This document shows, piece by piece, positions 50,732 to 63,361 of a DNA stretch of 64,000 nt. Positions within the stretch are counted from its first letter, which is position 1. The number at the start of each line of letters is the position of its first letter. The stretch covers positions 5,580,001 through 5,644,000 of the forward strand of contig CP110630.1 in assembly GCA_026210745.1 (NCBI GenBank), given 5' to 3'. The translations under genes were made by a program, and so were the position numbers. The notes below the pieces were generated by a model, which worked only from the letters and a program-made list of their open reading frames with translations, did no database searches and was not told where the DNA came from. Source of the DNA: Exobasidium rhododendri (Eukaryota > Basidiomycota > Exobasidiomycetes > Exobasidiales > Exobasidiaceae).

Positions 50732-52392
50732 ATGAAATTCCTTGGTCAGAAGTCGCTTCTGGCGGCCACTACGTTGGCCTTCTCAGCCTTGCTATCCGCC
50801 AGAGCGGAGAATGATGGTGATGTTCTCGTTCTTGGACTAGACAACTTTGCTACCACGGTTGACCCAGAGGTGAGACAGATGATTTGCGTGAGCGCTTGTG
50901 CAGCGATTGATTCGATCCTGCTCTTCTCTCTCTATCTTTGCAGCCGCTCATGCTCGTCGAGTTCTACGCCCCCTGGTGCGGCCACTGCCAAGCCTTGGGT
51001 CCTCAGTATTCCGCAGCTGCCACGACATTGAAGAACGAGAGTATAAAACTCGCCAAGGTAGACTGCACTGCCGAAGAGCAGCTGTGTGGACAGTATGATG
51101 TCAAAGGATACCCTACTCTCAAGGTGTTCCGAAACGGGCAGGCGAGCGAATACACCGGACCCCGTAAAACTGATGGAATTATTTCGTATATGCAAAAGTG
51201 AGACGATATAACATGTTTGGATTGCGATATAAAAGCCAAAGCTGACGATGCTGTGCTTCTTCTGTCTTTCAGACAATCTCTTGACGCCGTTTCCGTGATC
51301 TCTGCTGCCAACTTCACCGACTTCAAGAGCAAGGATAAGGTTGTCGTAATGTCCTTCCTTGCTGAAGGAGACTCCAAGAATTTGGAAACCTTTTCCAAGG
51401 TGGCCGACAAGCTTCGCGAAACGTTCATCTTCGGACATGCAAGTGATGCAGAAGTCGCCAAGACTGCCGGAGTGACTGTTCCTTCGCTCGTGGTCTACCG
51501 ATCTTTCGATGAGCCCCAAGTCATTTACGCCGGATCTTTGAGCGATGCAGAGGCGGTAGAGGACTTTGTCAAGACGGAAAGTGTCCCTTTGATCGACGAA
51601 GTTGGACCGGAGAACTTCATGACGTACGCCGAGATGGGCAAACCTCTTGCCTACCTCTTTGTTGACCCAGAGAGTAAGACCATGGCTGCCGACATCGAAA
51701 AGCTCAAACCTATTGCTAAATTGCACAAGGAAAAGCTGAACTTTGTTTGGATCGATGCGATCAAATTTGTCAACCACGCCAAAGGACTCAATCTACAGAA
51801 GGAAGACTGGCCGTCATTTGCGATCCAAGACATTGAAGCCTCGACTAAATTTCCCCTTGAGGATCTCGGTGATGATTTGGAGAAGTCTATTGGCGACTTT
51901 GTGGCCAAGTACGTCAAGGGTGAAATTGAAGCATCGATCAAATCGGAGCCCGTTCCTGAACAAGACGGTCCCGTCTTTGTTCTGGTGGCAGACGAGTTTG
52001 AAAAGGTACTCCTAAGTGACTCCAAGGACATGCTGGTCGAATTTTACGCCCCTTGGTGTGGACACTGCAAGAAGCTGGCCCCTACCTATGACACTCTGGG
52101 TGAATTGTACTCGACTCACAAGGATAAGGTCCTGATTGCCAAGATGGACGCCACGCTCAACGATATCCCTCCTTCGGCTGGATTCCAAGTGCAAAGCTTC
52201 CCCACGATCAAGTTTAAAGCAGCGGGATCACAAGACTTTATCGATTATGAGGGTGAGAGGACGTTGGATGGATTTGTTGACTACATCAACCTCAATGGAG
52301 CCAACAAGGTCAATGTGAACATCTCCGACGCCAAGAGCGAAGAGGGAACGAAAGAAGAAGTTCACACTCCCGTCAAGCACGAAGAACTCTAG
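50732..52392 (+). CDS. PDI1: Protein disulfide isomerase
   Basis: ER-lumen oxidoreductase that makes and shuffles disulfide bonds in secreted proteins. Exons 50732-50869, 50944-51197 and 51273-52392 give 503 residues. Signal peptide about 1-25 ([25 protein letters not shown]). Thioredoxin-like a domain with [16 protein letters not shown], b and b' domains without CxxC, and a' domain with [16 protein letters not shown], so both active sites are intact. The conserved cis-Pro segments GYPTLKVF and SFPTIKF are present. The C-terminus is acidic and ends KHEEL, an HDEL-type ER retrieval signal with Glu in place of Asp. The first splice is four residues before [18 protein letters not shown] one base before the ATG suggests a 5'UTR intron. 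Two UPRE-like sites lie upstream. Confidence 0.97.
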
Positions 52393-52747
52393 GTCCTGCA
52401 CGACGATCCATCCCTGCACTGCGCCTTCGGTCTTCGTTTTTCACTCATCAATTTCTTTACTCTGTATTTTCAAGCCGATCATTGCTTTTCACACAACTAC
52501 AATGTCTCCGTTCTCAGATCTATTGAAGCGCGCCTGACCCCCTTTTCTGTTGTACGTTCCGTGAGGCAGAGGGTAAGGGAATAGGTGCACCAGTTCAGAT
52601 ACGTGAAGCGATACATAGCAAGATGCGCGAAGATGAGACAGAAGACAGAACGAAGCTGTTGATCCTTTTCCACATACTAATCCACAGAAATTGATGTGTG
52701 CGAGAGCGTACTTGCGAGAGGGAAATGAAGTGTGAAAGAGGTAAAGT
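52393..52747. other. Intergenic, convergent ends of PDI and zinc-finger gene
   Basis: 355 bases holding two 3'UTRs. AT-rich pieces near 52440-52500 follow the PDI stop. Nothing else is seen. Confidence 0.4.
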
Positions 52748-54936
52748 TCAGCGGTAGAAAGCGCAGGAGGAGGGGGAGGGAGAAGAAAGGATTATCGCGG
52801 GAACGCTTCCACCGCAGGTCTTGTCGCTATTGTGACGGCTGAGAGCAGGCGGTTGTATGATGGCCTGACTCTTTGACAAGAGGGGAGACTTCAGTGGTAC
52901 ATCTTCAGAGTCTACAACTTCATTCCGCTTCCCAAGACTCGGTCGATCGTTTTTGATGTTATGATCTGGTACCAAAGGTCCGCAGAGTGGTGTTCGAAGG
53001 AGAAGGTCATCTTTGGGCGCAGTTTGACCAGGACAACGAAGAGAATTCTGACTGGCAGGCTCAGAATACAAGCCTAAGGTCGATTTCAGCGCAAATCGGC
53101 TTTCCAGCGAGTCTTGCCACCCTCCTTTGGTCCTCCTAATCCCATCGGAAAATGAGGGGGAGACTCCTTGAGAGAGGAGATTCGAGAAATCGCCTGATGA
53201 TAGCTTGTGTGTTTGTTGGTAGGTAGGCGGATACAAGGGGTGGCTCTCCCCTAGACACGGCGATGCTTGGCTCTCTGGAGTCTTCAGGGATAGTCCGGTT
53301 GCCCAGATGTCGCGCCCGGACGAAATCTTCTCACTCCTGGAAGTGAGGACGGGCAAACTTGGACATTGGACGACCTGGTGATGCGACAAAGGCGAATGAA
53401 ACGCAGAAGAACGAGAAGATGCTGTCGGCGTCTCCCTGTTTTCTGGTGATTTCGGTGGCCGTTCAGTCAGGCGAAGCCCTGCTTGTAGTGAAAGAGAGTG
53501 ACGCATCATGTCGCATAAATCCTCGCTCACAGTCTGGTCTCTTTCTCTGCAGCTTTTGACTCGACTTTGCAAGAAACTAGACGTGCCATTGCTTTCGATG
53601 ACCGGATGTCGGATATGCGACGTGTCTGGACGAGGAGGCAAGGCAGAAGGGCAAGAGTGCTTTGCCAGCATGTCTTCGCCGTTCAATAATATACTGCCTG
53701 CTGAGTTGCTCCGTCTTGTTGGTTGGGCTAGAGAGGAGATCGCATCGGCGCATGGTTCGATGCCGGCCGCCAATTGCGCAGCTATAAAGGCTCCATTGGC
53801 AATCGCATTCGACATCTCACTGGTATCGGCAAACGGGAAGCATCGCATGCAGACCCTCCGTCGTCTCCAGTTCTAGGGTAGTCGTTAGCAGCGTCAGATT
53901 TTTCGCAGCTCCCCCTCCTCCTCCTTCTTCTTGTAACAACTCACGACAAATCCGCACGAGGAACAGACCCAGTCTCCCGGCTGTACACACATACTGCATT
54001 GGAAATTTGGCAGTGTAATACAGCTGGATCAGAAGTGTGCGATGCTGGAATGTCAGTGCGATTACTCACGGACCGTTGTTACCTGTGTTGACAATGGGAG
54101 GATTGTTCTGAGTGGCTGCACCCTTGCCGGGCAAGTCGAAGGATGGGTTGCCAGGCGCTGCATTTGGGTTGACGCCAGGACCAATGCCCACGCCTAGGCT
54201 AGCTAGACGGTTGGTCGAGGCTAGCGATGCTGATGGGCAGGATGCAAGCCAGACGGGAGTCGTTGAACGTGGCTCCATCAATTGTGTGTTGAGAAGTGTG
54301 CAACTTGGCTGTAGGGGAGGCACCGGAGACTCGGCTATGTTCAAAATTGGCATGCTGACTTGTGATCCATGTTGATAGACTTGAGGCTTGCAAGGAACGG
54401 AAGAAAGGCGATGTGGGAGTGGTAGTGTGTGACCGGGATTTAGGTCCATTCGAGTGCTGTCGTTTGCATTGACAGGGGGACCGTCTGTAAGGGTTTGCAG
54501 AGATTGGCGATAGATGAGAGCCTTCAAAGTCTGCCCATCCGTCTCAACAGTAGAAGGACTCGAGGGCTGAGGGCGATTGCAAGTAATAAGTAAGATCAGT
54601 AGGTGTTTAAGAGAGGGAGCATGAGATTATAATGACAAAAGCAGGGATCGCGATGACCCAGCAGTGCGGAGCATGTGGTGACTACGAAAGTCTAAGGCGG
54701 AAGGGAGTGTATGGGAGTGTGCAGGCCCCTCCCTTCACTACCGCCCATTTCTCCAGTAAGGCGGCACAGTTGCATTACTCAGCCATCCGAGCCAAGGGAG
54801 TAGGGGTGTGCAAACTCGCTCCCTGCTGTTTTGCAAGACTACTGCCTCGCACCTTCGAATTGTCACTCGAGAAGCTCACCTTCTTGGGTAAGAACGACGG
54901 TGTGGCTTTCTTGTTCAGCACCTTTGAATTAGACAT
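52748..54936 (-). CDS. RanBP2-type zinc-finger protein (5' end tentative)
   Basis: Certain exons: 54566-54070, 53993-53945 and 53872-52748. The three joins create one RanBP2-type zinc finger, QPGDWVCSSCGFV then NWRRRRVCMRCFPFA (pattern W-x-C-x2-C-x10-C-x2-C). Each half lies in a different exon and the phases fit, which proves the splicing. In fungi this finger type binds single-stranded RNA (GGU-like) in proteins such as Nrp1. The rest is Ser/Pro-rich and disordered; the C-terminal 360 residues contain many SP/TP sites. No RRM is seen in the supported exons. A first coding exon at 54936-54880 (MSNSKVLNKKATPSFLPKK) joined by a 313-nt intron gives an in-frame 575-residue protein, but other 5' ends are possible. 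It probably acts in mRNA control. Confidence 0.7.
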
Positions 54937-56085
54937 TCCACTTGAAGCCTTTGGAGGAGAGAGAATGATGGCGAGAGATTGTATTTACGGTGTTGGAGGA
55001 TGTCGGGCTATCACGGTAGAAGAAGAGGAGAAAGGAGAGTGAGAGGAAGAAAGGATAGGAGAGTTCCGCCGTCGTCGATGAAAAAGAAGAAAAAGAAGGA
55101 AGTGACAAGCAGAAACGCTACTCAACACACCTATGAGAAAGACGCAGCAAAATAAAGGGAGGGTGTTGAGCTTGAGTCTTCCTGTTGGACATATGAATGG
55201 GAAAGGGGCAAGATCACTAGAAAAAGAAAAGGGGATGCAGAAGCGGAGTTGGAAGAAGTAATGGCGGCGCAAGTCCAAGTCGCCAGAGATCGTTGTTGGG
55301 AAGATCTTGGCGTTACAGATGTCTTCTTTTCTCTCGCCGATCAGCCTGAGGATGAAGACGTCGATGTTTATTCGTCACTAGGGGCGGGGACAACGAAGAA
55401 AACGACACAAATGAGCCGGACGAGGAGCGACGAAAGGATGATGAATGAATAATGAGGCCACAAAGAGACCGATGATGGTGCTTGTCCCCCCCTCTCAGCC
55501 CCTTTCTGAGAATAGAAAGATTGGATGGCAATAATATTGCTACTATGTATACATTGGACCGATGAAATTTGCTACATTATTCGCGGGAGCCGGGTGTGCG
55601 ATCAGAGGGTGTCAATTGGGATCCCCGGTTGTAACTTTTCATCATCTTCATTAGAGCATCGGCAGGGGTGGAGCATGTACCTCCTTTCACCAGTGATTAA
55701 TTACTTTTCTTGAAGCGAAAGCACGGCCGAGGGTCCAAACGTACAATTGTCTCTGGTGCAAGAGTGGATCTGATCGCGATTGAGAGTACTCATTTTCCCC
55801 TGCTATGTACATGAATGTAGCACTATCCATAGCTCAAAGGCTGCGGCAATGTCTTGCGTCTCCCGAGTATTTTGACGAGACGGGATGCGAATCAAGCCGA
55901 AATCACAGCTAGATGCACCTTTCGATATTTCGATAGTTGTCTACGCAATTCAATATCCCTGCTGAATAGCACAGATCGACAAAGCTGCCTTATCTGCCTC
56001 CATGTCTCCATTTTCTCCTCCTTCTGGTGTTGATAAGGCGAGCTCAGTGAAATTTCACAGACTCGCTCTCTTGTGTTCACACTGC
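54937..56085. other. Intergenic between zinc-finger gene and small spliced gene
   Basis: 1.15 kb. The part near 55030-55110 is g/a-rich on the plus strand, that is C/T-rich on the minus strand, as expected for the leader of the zinc-finger gene. A 64-codon ATG frame at 55261-55452 (+) has an acidic middle but no recognised similarity. No further splice-supported gene is found. Confidence 0.35.
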
Positions 56086-56589
56086 TTAGCTCTCTTGTGT
56101 TTCCTTGCTGCCATTCTTCTCGCCCTCCTCTTCCTCTCGTCGAAGCAGGTCTCCCATCCTGGCTTTGTTCCTCTTGTTCAGAACCCTGTGTGTCCTTTCC
56201 TTCTCCGCACTAGTCAAAGAAGACCAATTGTGAATTCTTGACATTGTTCCATTCGTGTTGACCTGTTCAAAGTAGTCAAGTCAGGACACGAGCATTGAAC
56301 AACGTTTGACAATCTGAACATTCCTACAGGAGTACGTTCAAGTGATTGACCGTTCAAGTTCCTTACTCACCACTATAGGCCCAAGATGGTCGAAATTGAT
56401 CACGTCACCCTTTTGGTTGGCTTGCAAAGAAGATCTTACCTCATCGCCGGGTGCAGGCAAAGCTAGAGGCGGTCCTTTCGTCTCGACCTCCTCCGTCTGG
56501 GTGTCTTTTGTTGCTCCTCCCTCTTGACTTTGATCTTGGTCCTCGTCTGGAAGCAAGTGGGCTGGCGGGAATTCAGAAACTGACGACAT
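56086..56589 (-). CDS. Small conserved protein of unknown function, two exons
   Basis: Exons 56589-56371 and 56262-56086 give 131 residues. The first exon starts MSSVSEFPPAHLLPDEDQDQ, is acidic and disordered, and ends DVINFDHLGPIV. The GT-AG intron (56370-56263) joins it to VNTNGTMSRIHNWSSLTSAE and KERTHRVLNKRNKARM, then a charged tail ending KETQES. The joined block follows a pattern I recall from a small conserved family of fungi and plants with no known function: 'LGPxVVNxDGTxSRIxNWxxMTxxE+xxTxRxLxKRNxxR'. Frame is kept over the splice and the block crosses it, so the model is strong. It overlaps no other gene. No signal peptide or membrane segment. The family link is from memory and needs a search. 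Confidence 0.82.
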
Positions 56590-57132
56590 TACGCTGGGTG
56601 CGGGTGGATATGTTCACTTTCGCATGCAAGTGGCTTTCCAAGCTGTTCAAGCTGTTAAAGGTGCAAGCGCACTGCCGCCGAAGCAGGAGGCGAAGCAGAC
56701 TAGACATGGAAATAAATGCACAGGCAAGTTCCACACGCGTCTGGAAAAGTGGAGAAGAAATAAGAGACACTCGGATTCATTGATCACGACTTACAGGTCA
56801 ACGATAGAGACGACGGGGTGGATGTAGGGGGGAGGGGATAGGAGGGAGGGATTGGAGAGGGAGTGGAAGAAGGAGGAATAAGAGAAAACAAGAAGCATGT
56901 GATTGTGTGTGAGAGTGTTTGTGTGATGCGCGGAGCCGAAGCCAAAAGGCAAAGAAAAGGGTGATCAAAGGAGGAAGGAAGGGAGCAGAAGAGATGAGAT
57001 GAGATGAGGAGAAAGGATGAAATACGGAATATGGCCAAGGAGGAAAGAAATAATGATCCATAGCACAAACGAGAACAGAACACGAGGACTTGAACGAAGA
57101 GAGCAGCAATCTCGATTGGCGGAAAAAAAAGA
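56590..57132. other. Intergenic between small gene and NST1-like gene
   Basis: 543 bases between two minus-strand genes. The plus strand at 56820-57030 is strongly purine-rich (g/a), meaning a long C/T-rich minus-strand tract that probably lies in the 3'UTR of the NST1-like transcript or the promoter of the small gene. No gene is seen. Confidence 0.4.
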
Positions 57133-60100
57133 TCAGAGACCGCGATCATTTGCGTGCCGGTGAGGAGAGCTATTGCTATTCCCGCCAGGCACCCCGAACA
57201 TGCCACGCAATTGATTGTGCGACTGCGTGCCAAACGGATTCAGAGGTGGCCCGCCATTCGCTTGCTGAATCGGTTGCTGCTGGTGTTGCTGGTGCTGATG
57301 CTGATGCTGAAGCGAAGCAGCAGGAGGGCCTTGCTGCGTGTTAGGCTGCTCAAAGGCAAATCGAGCTCGATCCCAACTATTCTGCGCTCTAGCCCAAGGA
57401 TCGGCGGCACTTCCATGAAGGTTACTTTGCAGACTAGGAGCGCCTCCTTGTTGCAAGCCTCCTTGGTGAAGACTTCCGAAGCCAGAAGCACCTCCAATAG
57501 AATTAGCTGCTCCAGTCGCGCTGGTAGGACTAGTAAGACCAGTGCCGAGAGTACCTTGAAGAATCGAGGGGGCAACAGGTGTAGACGGCGTTCGAGGTAA
57601 ATTTCCACCACCACTTGACGAAGTGGCAAACGAAGAAGCCCAAGGTGACGGAGCTCCAAAGGTGCTCGTTCCAAAGAAGGACGAAGTAGCAATGGGAACC
57701 GTATTATGACTTGTCCTTCTCGGTTGGGGTTCTACGAGCTCATCATCGCCTCCTAAAGCAGAACTTCCCAGGATCCTTTCTGGCAACGGATTCACGTTTG
57801 TGCCAAAAATGCTGCTGTTCATGTTGCCATGTGCGAGGTCATCATGACTGACATCTCTCGGACGTCCAATCGGACCAATCGGGCCAGGTGCAGGCCTAGA
57901 GATTGGTCGAGAAATGCCGTTACCCATAGGCTGATGACGGCCATAGTCGTCCAACACCGAACCAGTGCTGGTAGACTGTGAGCGACTGTGCGGTGGAAGG
58001 GTGTTGCTGTTCGCGGTAGAAGAAGCGGAAGACCCTATGCCTCCCCCAATAGGACCGATGGGCATTTGAGAAGGGGTATGCATCGTCGACGAAGGCAGAC
58101 CAGCCATGGACAAGGAAGACATTCCAGCGGTAGTAGCATTGACACTGTTTGGCGACCCTAAGACTGATTCAATGCCGCCTTTGTTGCTGTTGTTCATACT
58201 ACTGCTGCCTGACATGAATCCGTTGTTCAAGTTCGCCGTCGCAGAAGGAGGCGAACGAGAAGGTGGGATCCCGTTGCCGTTGCCAAATGAAATGATTGGA
58301 TATCGTCCCATTGGTGGTAGCGGCGAATGAGAAGCAGGAACATTCGATTTGGAAGAGAATGGCATGCCAGTCACTGATTGCTGCTGCTGTTGCTGCTGTT
58401 GCTGTGGTGGTGCAATAGTTGAAACAGAAGTGGATTGAGAGGGCAGCATTATTGCTTTATTAGCAAGAGTGGAAGAAGCTGCGTTGGAGGGCGTAGCTTG
58501 TCGAGCTGGTGAAGCAATCGCATTGGAAGCAATAGCACTTTGCGAGATGGGAGGACGTGGCAAGGACGAAGACGATGACGACGTTGTTGATGCTGTGGAG
58601 GAAATTGGGAGGGACAAGGCGGTAGGAATGGTGGCATGGTTCGTGTTTGGACGAGGTGGTAGACCTTGAGGAGGGGCAGGTAGAGTAGAGGGGCTGGACG
58701 TCGAAGAGTTCGAATTCAAATTCATCGAGCGATTCGACCCAAGTCCTCTTGCTGCACCACTACCAAGGACAGGCCCACTTAGAATAGAAGCGGGCAACGT
58801 CACACTCGATCGAGCTGTCGTCGCTTGAGGTACCAATGGAGAAGCGGATGGGTTGGTCGCTTCAACGACTTTCCGGTTCAACGTTGACGAGCTGTTATTG
58901 TAGAGCGAGGAAGAAGGCGACTTTGTGACTTGAGCTTTCGAGGAAGAAGGAGACACAGGAACGGAAGAATGGGTCGATGAATGTTGCTGTTGAGCAGCGG
59001 CGGCCTCACGCTGCAGTTGGTCCTTCTTCGCTTGAGAGGCAATCTTTTCTGCCTCTTCCTTGGCCTGTTCTCGATCTTGAAGCTCCTTTTCCTCCTTCTC
59101 TTGATCTTGCTTCAACTTGAGCTCTTTCGTTCGCCTTTCCTCTTCCTCTTTCTCCTTCAAGTCCCTCTCCTTCGCTTCCTTCGTCTCCCTTTCCAACCTA
59201 ATCCTATCATCCTTTTCCTTCTTCTTCCTCTCCTTTTCCATCTCTCGAGCCCTCTCCTCCTCTTGCCTCTTCCTCTTCTCTTCTTCCTTCTTTGCCTTTT
59301 CTTCCTCCTTGACTCGCTTTTCACTTTCTCTCTTCAGGCGAATCTCTTCTTGCTTCTTCAGCTCTGCTTCTCTCTGCTTTTCCAGCTTAGCCTTGATCGC
59401 TGCTTCTTCATTCGCCTTCTCATTCTCCAACTTCAGTCTTTCCTCCTCCTTTTGCTGTTTCGCTTGCTTCTTCTTGTCCTTCTTCTTCTGGTTCTCCTTG
59501 GCTTTCTTGGCCTCTCTCTCCTTCTCGGCCATGTCTTCCTCTTCCAGTTCACGCAGAAGTTGGAGCTGTCTCTCTTGTGCTACCCTTTCCCGGTAAGCTT
59601 GCAGTACCCTCTGTTCGAACATGCGAGCGGCAAATATCTGAAACATTCGCCTCCCTTCCTCCATTCGCTGTTCGTCGGTCAGAGCGTCCTGTGGGTAGGT
59701 ATGTGTGCGTATGAATAAGCCGCCTCTCGTCCATGTCTTTCCGTCCATTTCCCAATTTTTCCCCCTTGCAACTGTACTCACCTCCTCCACTTCCTCCTCC
59801 TCCTCTTCTTCTTCCTCGTCCAGGTCTTCTTCCTCACTGCCATTATCGAGCTCGGCCTGCACTTCTTCTTCCCGCAACGCACGCCTTTCTGCCAGCTGCT
59901 CCATCATCTCGAGGAACTTCTGACCATCGTTCTTCAGCAGATCATCGGCAACGGTGAGTATACCTCCTATGAAGAAACGGCCAGATGTGAGTGTCGTTGA
60001 GGAGGTGAAAGGTTGGATAAGAGTACGGAGAAAGAGAGGGAGAAAAGGAGGAGAAGGCCATTAGCCGAGTTAGTCACACGGGAAATAGAAGATCGTCCAG

Positions 60101-62172
60101 CAAGTGAAGTACACACCTTTCACAGTCAACGAAGAACCAAAATTGAAGAGGTCGTTCGAGCCCTTCGTCGCTGGTCTAGCGGCTCCCGTCTCGGTCGTCC
60201 GGCGTCGATTGGCCATACCAGTCACACCCGACTTCACTTCCGGCTCATCCAATTCCTCCTCCTCCTCCTCTTCGTCTTCGTACTCGTAGTCATCTTCATA
60301 CTCTTCGTCTTCCAAGTCCTCATCATACGCCTCGTCATCTTCAGGTGGTAATGCCGTCTTTGTCCGATTGACTGAAGGTGGCGGCAGTGGATGCGTGTGT
60401 TGATGAGTTCGCTTCGTCGTCTGCTTCGTCACTGCATTCCCACCAATGACGGCACCTTGACTATCCAATGCAACGCTGCCAGGAAATGGACCAGGACCAG
60501 GAGGTGGTGGCAATTGACCCCCCGATTCAACGTACTTTTGTTGATGACTAGCATACAATTCCAATTCATCATAGTAGGCTTCGTAGAGTACTTCCAATTC
60601 ATCCTCAATCGAGTTCCTTTTCCGGCCACATACAGCACAGCTACAGCCATGCTTCTGCTGCTCCTTCATCTTCTTCAGCACACCGTCCTTTTCAATCTTG
60701 ATGAGGTTCTTTCGCTCTTTCTCATTCAGTCCAAGCCAAAAGTCCTTGATTCTCTCTCGCTCTTCCGCGCTGCTGGAAGACCAAGCTCGAGGTGTAGACT
60801 GCACTGCACCAGTTCCGTTCATAGAGCCATGTTCATGCAAGCTAGCAGTAGCAGAAGCGGGCCTCTTGCCCATCACATTAGAGACAGGGCCATGATTGTG
60901 GTTCTGTCCGACACCATTCACTGCTGCCGGTCTTGCATTTGCAGGACTCTTCCCTACAGAAGCAGTATTGAATGTCATTGGTTGCTTGCCCGCAGCTCGA
61001 GAGCTTGGAGGTGGTTGTCCAATAGACCGAGGCAACGCTGGTTGCTGCGTAGTGACGAGTGGCGGATTGGAGTAGGGAGCTTGATTGGTGTTGTTTGTCG
61101 TTGGAATGGTATTCGGTCGAGGTGTATTACCGGTGGGCGGAGGAAGAGGTGCAGGTAGAGGGATGGAAACAGGCGTCGACACTACCTCTGTGCCACCCTT
61201 TTTCTTCTTCTTCTTGTTCTTCTTCTTGGGCGTACTTGATGGATTTTTGGCGACCATGCCATTTGGATGACTTCCGTTCACGTCATGCGACCAATTCTCA
61301 TCCCTCGAATCCAACGTTGCAGCCTCGTGTTGATCCATGTCGTCATCGGAATAATAGTCATCGTCAAATTCCCCATGTTCATCATCATATTCGTTCACCA
61401 AGACGACCGGAGCAGGTAAAGGCTCACCCGGCGGCAGCGATGGTGGTGGATTGATATGGTTACTGTACTGGAACCCACCTCCATTCGGTGTCGAATTGGG
61501 GTGTGGGTGGAGTGGTAATGCTTGCTCCTTTTGTAATGCTAGATCAGCAAAGACGGAAGGATCAAAGGGGAAGGGTGGATAAGCCGCACTGTTCCCAAGA
61601 TGTTGGAAATTATTGGTGGTGTTGTTCCCCGATGGAGGATGTTGTTGCAAGTGACGCTGTGAAGCATGAGCCGCTTGTGCTAGTTGCTGAGCTACCGCAA
61701 TCATGGCCTGTGTCGACGCTTGTCTGCTATTTGGATCGTCGACATCATTTTGCGCCGAAGTAGGTAGTTGACCAATCGGTAGCGCATTTCGAATAAACGT
61801 TCTCAGATGTGAAGGTAGCGAAGTCCAATAAGCATCGTCATCAGGTATACCTTGTGGGTCCGCTTCGATTCTTCTGTACAGGTCACTTGCTGTCGCTAGT
61901 AGATCAGCTTGTGCTTGGGCTGTGGCGGAGAATGGACCATTGCCAGTACTTTGGGCTAGGTGAGTATGATGATTGGTGATGTTGCCGTCTAGATCATCGT
62001 CTGCTTTCTTTCCTTTGCCTTTCTTCTTCTTCTTCTTTGCTGCTGCTACTGCCGCAGAAAGACCACCATCGTCCATAGCAGGTGAATTTGGCTGTGGTGG
62101 AAGTCCTTGCGGTGGGGGCGGCCTAGCAAGAAGTGGCGGTTGGCTTCTAGGTGGAATTTTGGTCTTGGTCAT
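57133..62172 (-). CDS. NST1: NST1-like stress-response protein
   Basis: Exons 62172-60117, 59966-59782 and 59688-57133 give 1598 residues. The N-terminal part has a Lys run ([14 protein letters not shown]) and the conserved segment [60 protein letters not shown], typical of Nst1 (a CxCxxC element). After the splice come [28 protein letters not shown], an acidic run, then [20 protein letters not shown] and a coiled coil of about 200 residues of K/E/R. The C-terminal 550 residues are Ser/Pro/Gln-rich. Yeast Nst1 is a poorly understood cytoplasmic (P-body/stress) protein linked to salt tolerance. All three exon joins are in frame. The strong charge bias causes long Leu/Ser-rich false frames on the other strand. 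Confidence 0.9.
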
Positions 62173-63361
62173 CTTGCGAGTAGGTGTGATGGCTTCAGAT
62201 TTGTTTTGGTGAATGTTGTATAAAGTGCGAAGCAGAGACCAATATCTGCTAATCTCAGGCCGCTCCTACTGACCTGGCCTACTTGCCGATCAGACACTGA
62301 CCAGTAGAGACTCCAGGATTGGACTTCGACCAGGTGAAAGCTAACGAGCGGGCGACGACTATGACCACCAAGTGACGGGATGAGCGGTTTCGTCTGCCGT
62401 TTCTAGCCTCTGAACGTTGAAAGCAGGATGTTGAAATTTAGGCCTGGTGTTCTGAAAATGAGTGGTCGAGCAAGGCCTTGAAGTAAAGAAGAAAAAGACA
62501 GAGAGATGAAAGTCTGCGCTTGATTGCTTCTCCAATCTCTAATCAGCTTTTCTTTTCAAGCTCCCTTTCTGTCTTGCCTTTCTCCTCCTCTCCCTGGCTT
62601 AATGTAGTCAGAGACTTGCTTGCTAAACTGCACGCCAGGAGTGTGAACAGCTGCTTTTTTTCTGCGTTCTTGAGTCGTCTGATTGAAAGGGATAAACGAC
62701 GATAATACAATTCACCTACTGTACGTTGCGATACTTCACGCTTCTGTTCCCTCCCACTAAGTCCTCGCGTTTTGGATTAGGTAGGTAGGTCAGTCAGTAG
62801 TCTGGTAGGAGAGGGTGCGAGGACCTTTTGGCGATTTAGCATAGACTCCGCGTGGCAAGAGGCGAGGTGCAGCTCAAGCATAATAATGGCAGTGGACTTA
62901 CAAGAATAATTTAAATGCGATCTTTCTTAAATCTCTTTTGAGTGACACCTTTCACTCTGCGGCGCTCGCGTGGTAAGCTCTCGCGCAATTTAGCAAGGTC
63001 TGACTGGGTAAGTATTGCACACCTCTCGAGGTATGGGAATGGTGGTCATCGCAGCCATGGCAGTCGCTGAAGTATGTAGCATTCACAGTCTGGGAGAAGA
63101 TCGATGATTCACCATGTAGATGCATCATGTTCTCGACGAGTTTGATTATCTGGCAAAGCATACAGAATACAGATATACGTCTTGCTTTACCGTGATGGCA
63201 GATTAGGCGTCAACGTCCTTGGATATGTTACCAGCATCCTACAGAAGTGCACTAGGTAAGTGGGTGGTGGGCTATCATCTAAGAAGGAGATAGTATATTC
63301 ATTGGAGTCTCGGATCATTGTAGTCCAAGGTACGTTTGCCATGCTATGCCGTTGTCTGATT
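62173..63361. other. Intergenic upstream of the NST1-like gene
   Basis: 1.2 kb between two minus-strand genes. A ggta/ggtc short direct repeat (about 62779-62795) is present and AT-rich pieces lie near 62895-62935. This should hold the NST1 promoter and the 3' end of the last gene. I found no tRNA, repeat family or coding exon. Confidence 0.4.

Noticed and set aside
54632-55042. 136-codon ATG frame on the plus strand
   Set aside because: It lies opposite the proposed first exon and intron of the zinc-finger gene, has no recognisable motif despite several Cys, and its acidic end comes from a purine-rich leader tract.
55261-55452. 64-codon plus-strand ATG frame with acidic middle
   Set aside because: No homology recognised, no splice structure, and it lies in the probable promoter of the minus-strand zinc-finger gene.
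58981-59718. 245-codon Leu/Phe-rich plus-strand frame resembling a membrane protein
   Set aside because: It is the complement of the Lys/Glu coiled coil of the NST1-like gene; Leu and Phe codons arise from reversed GAG and AAG codons.
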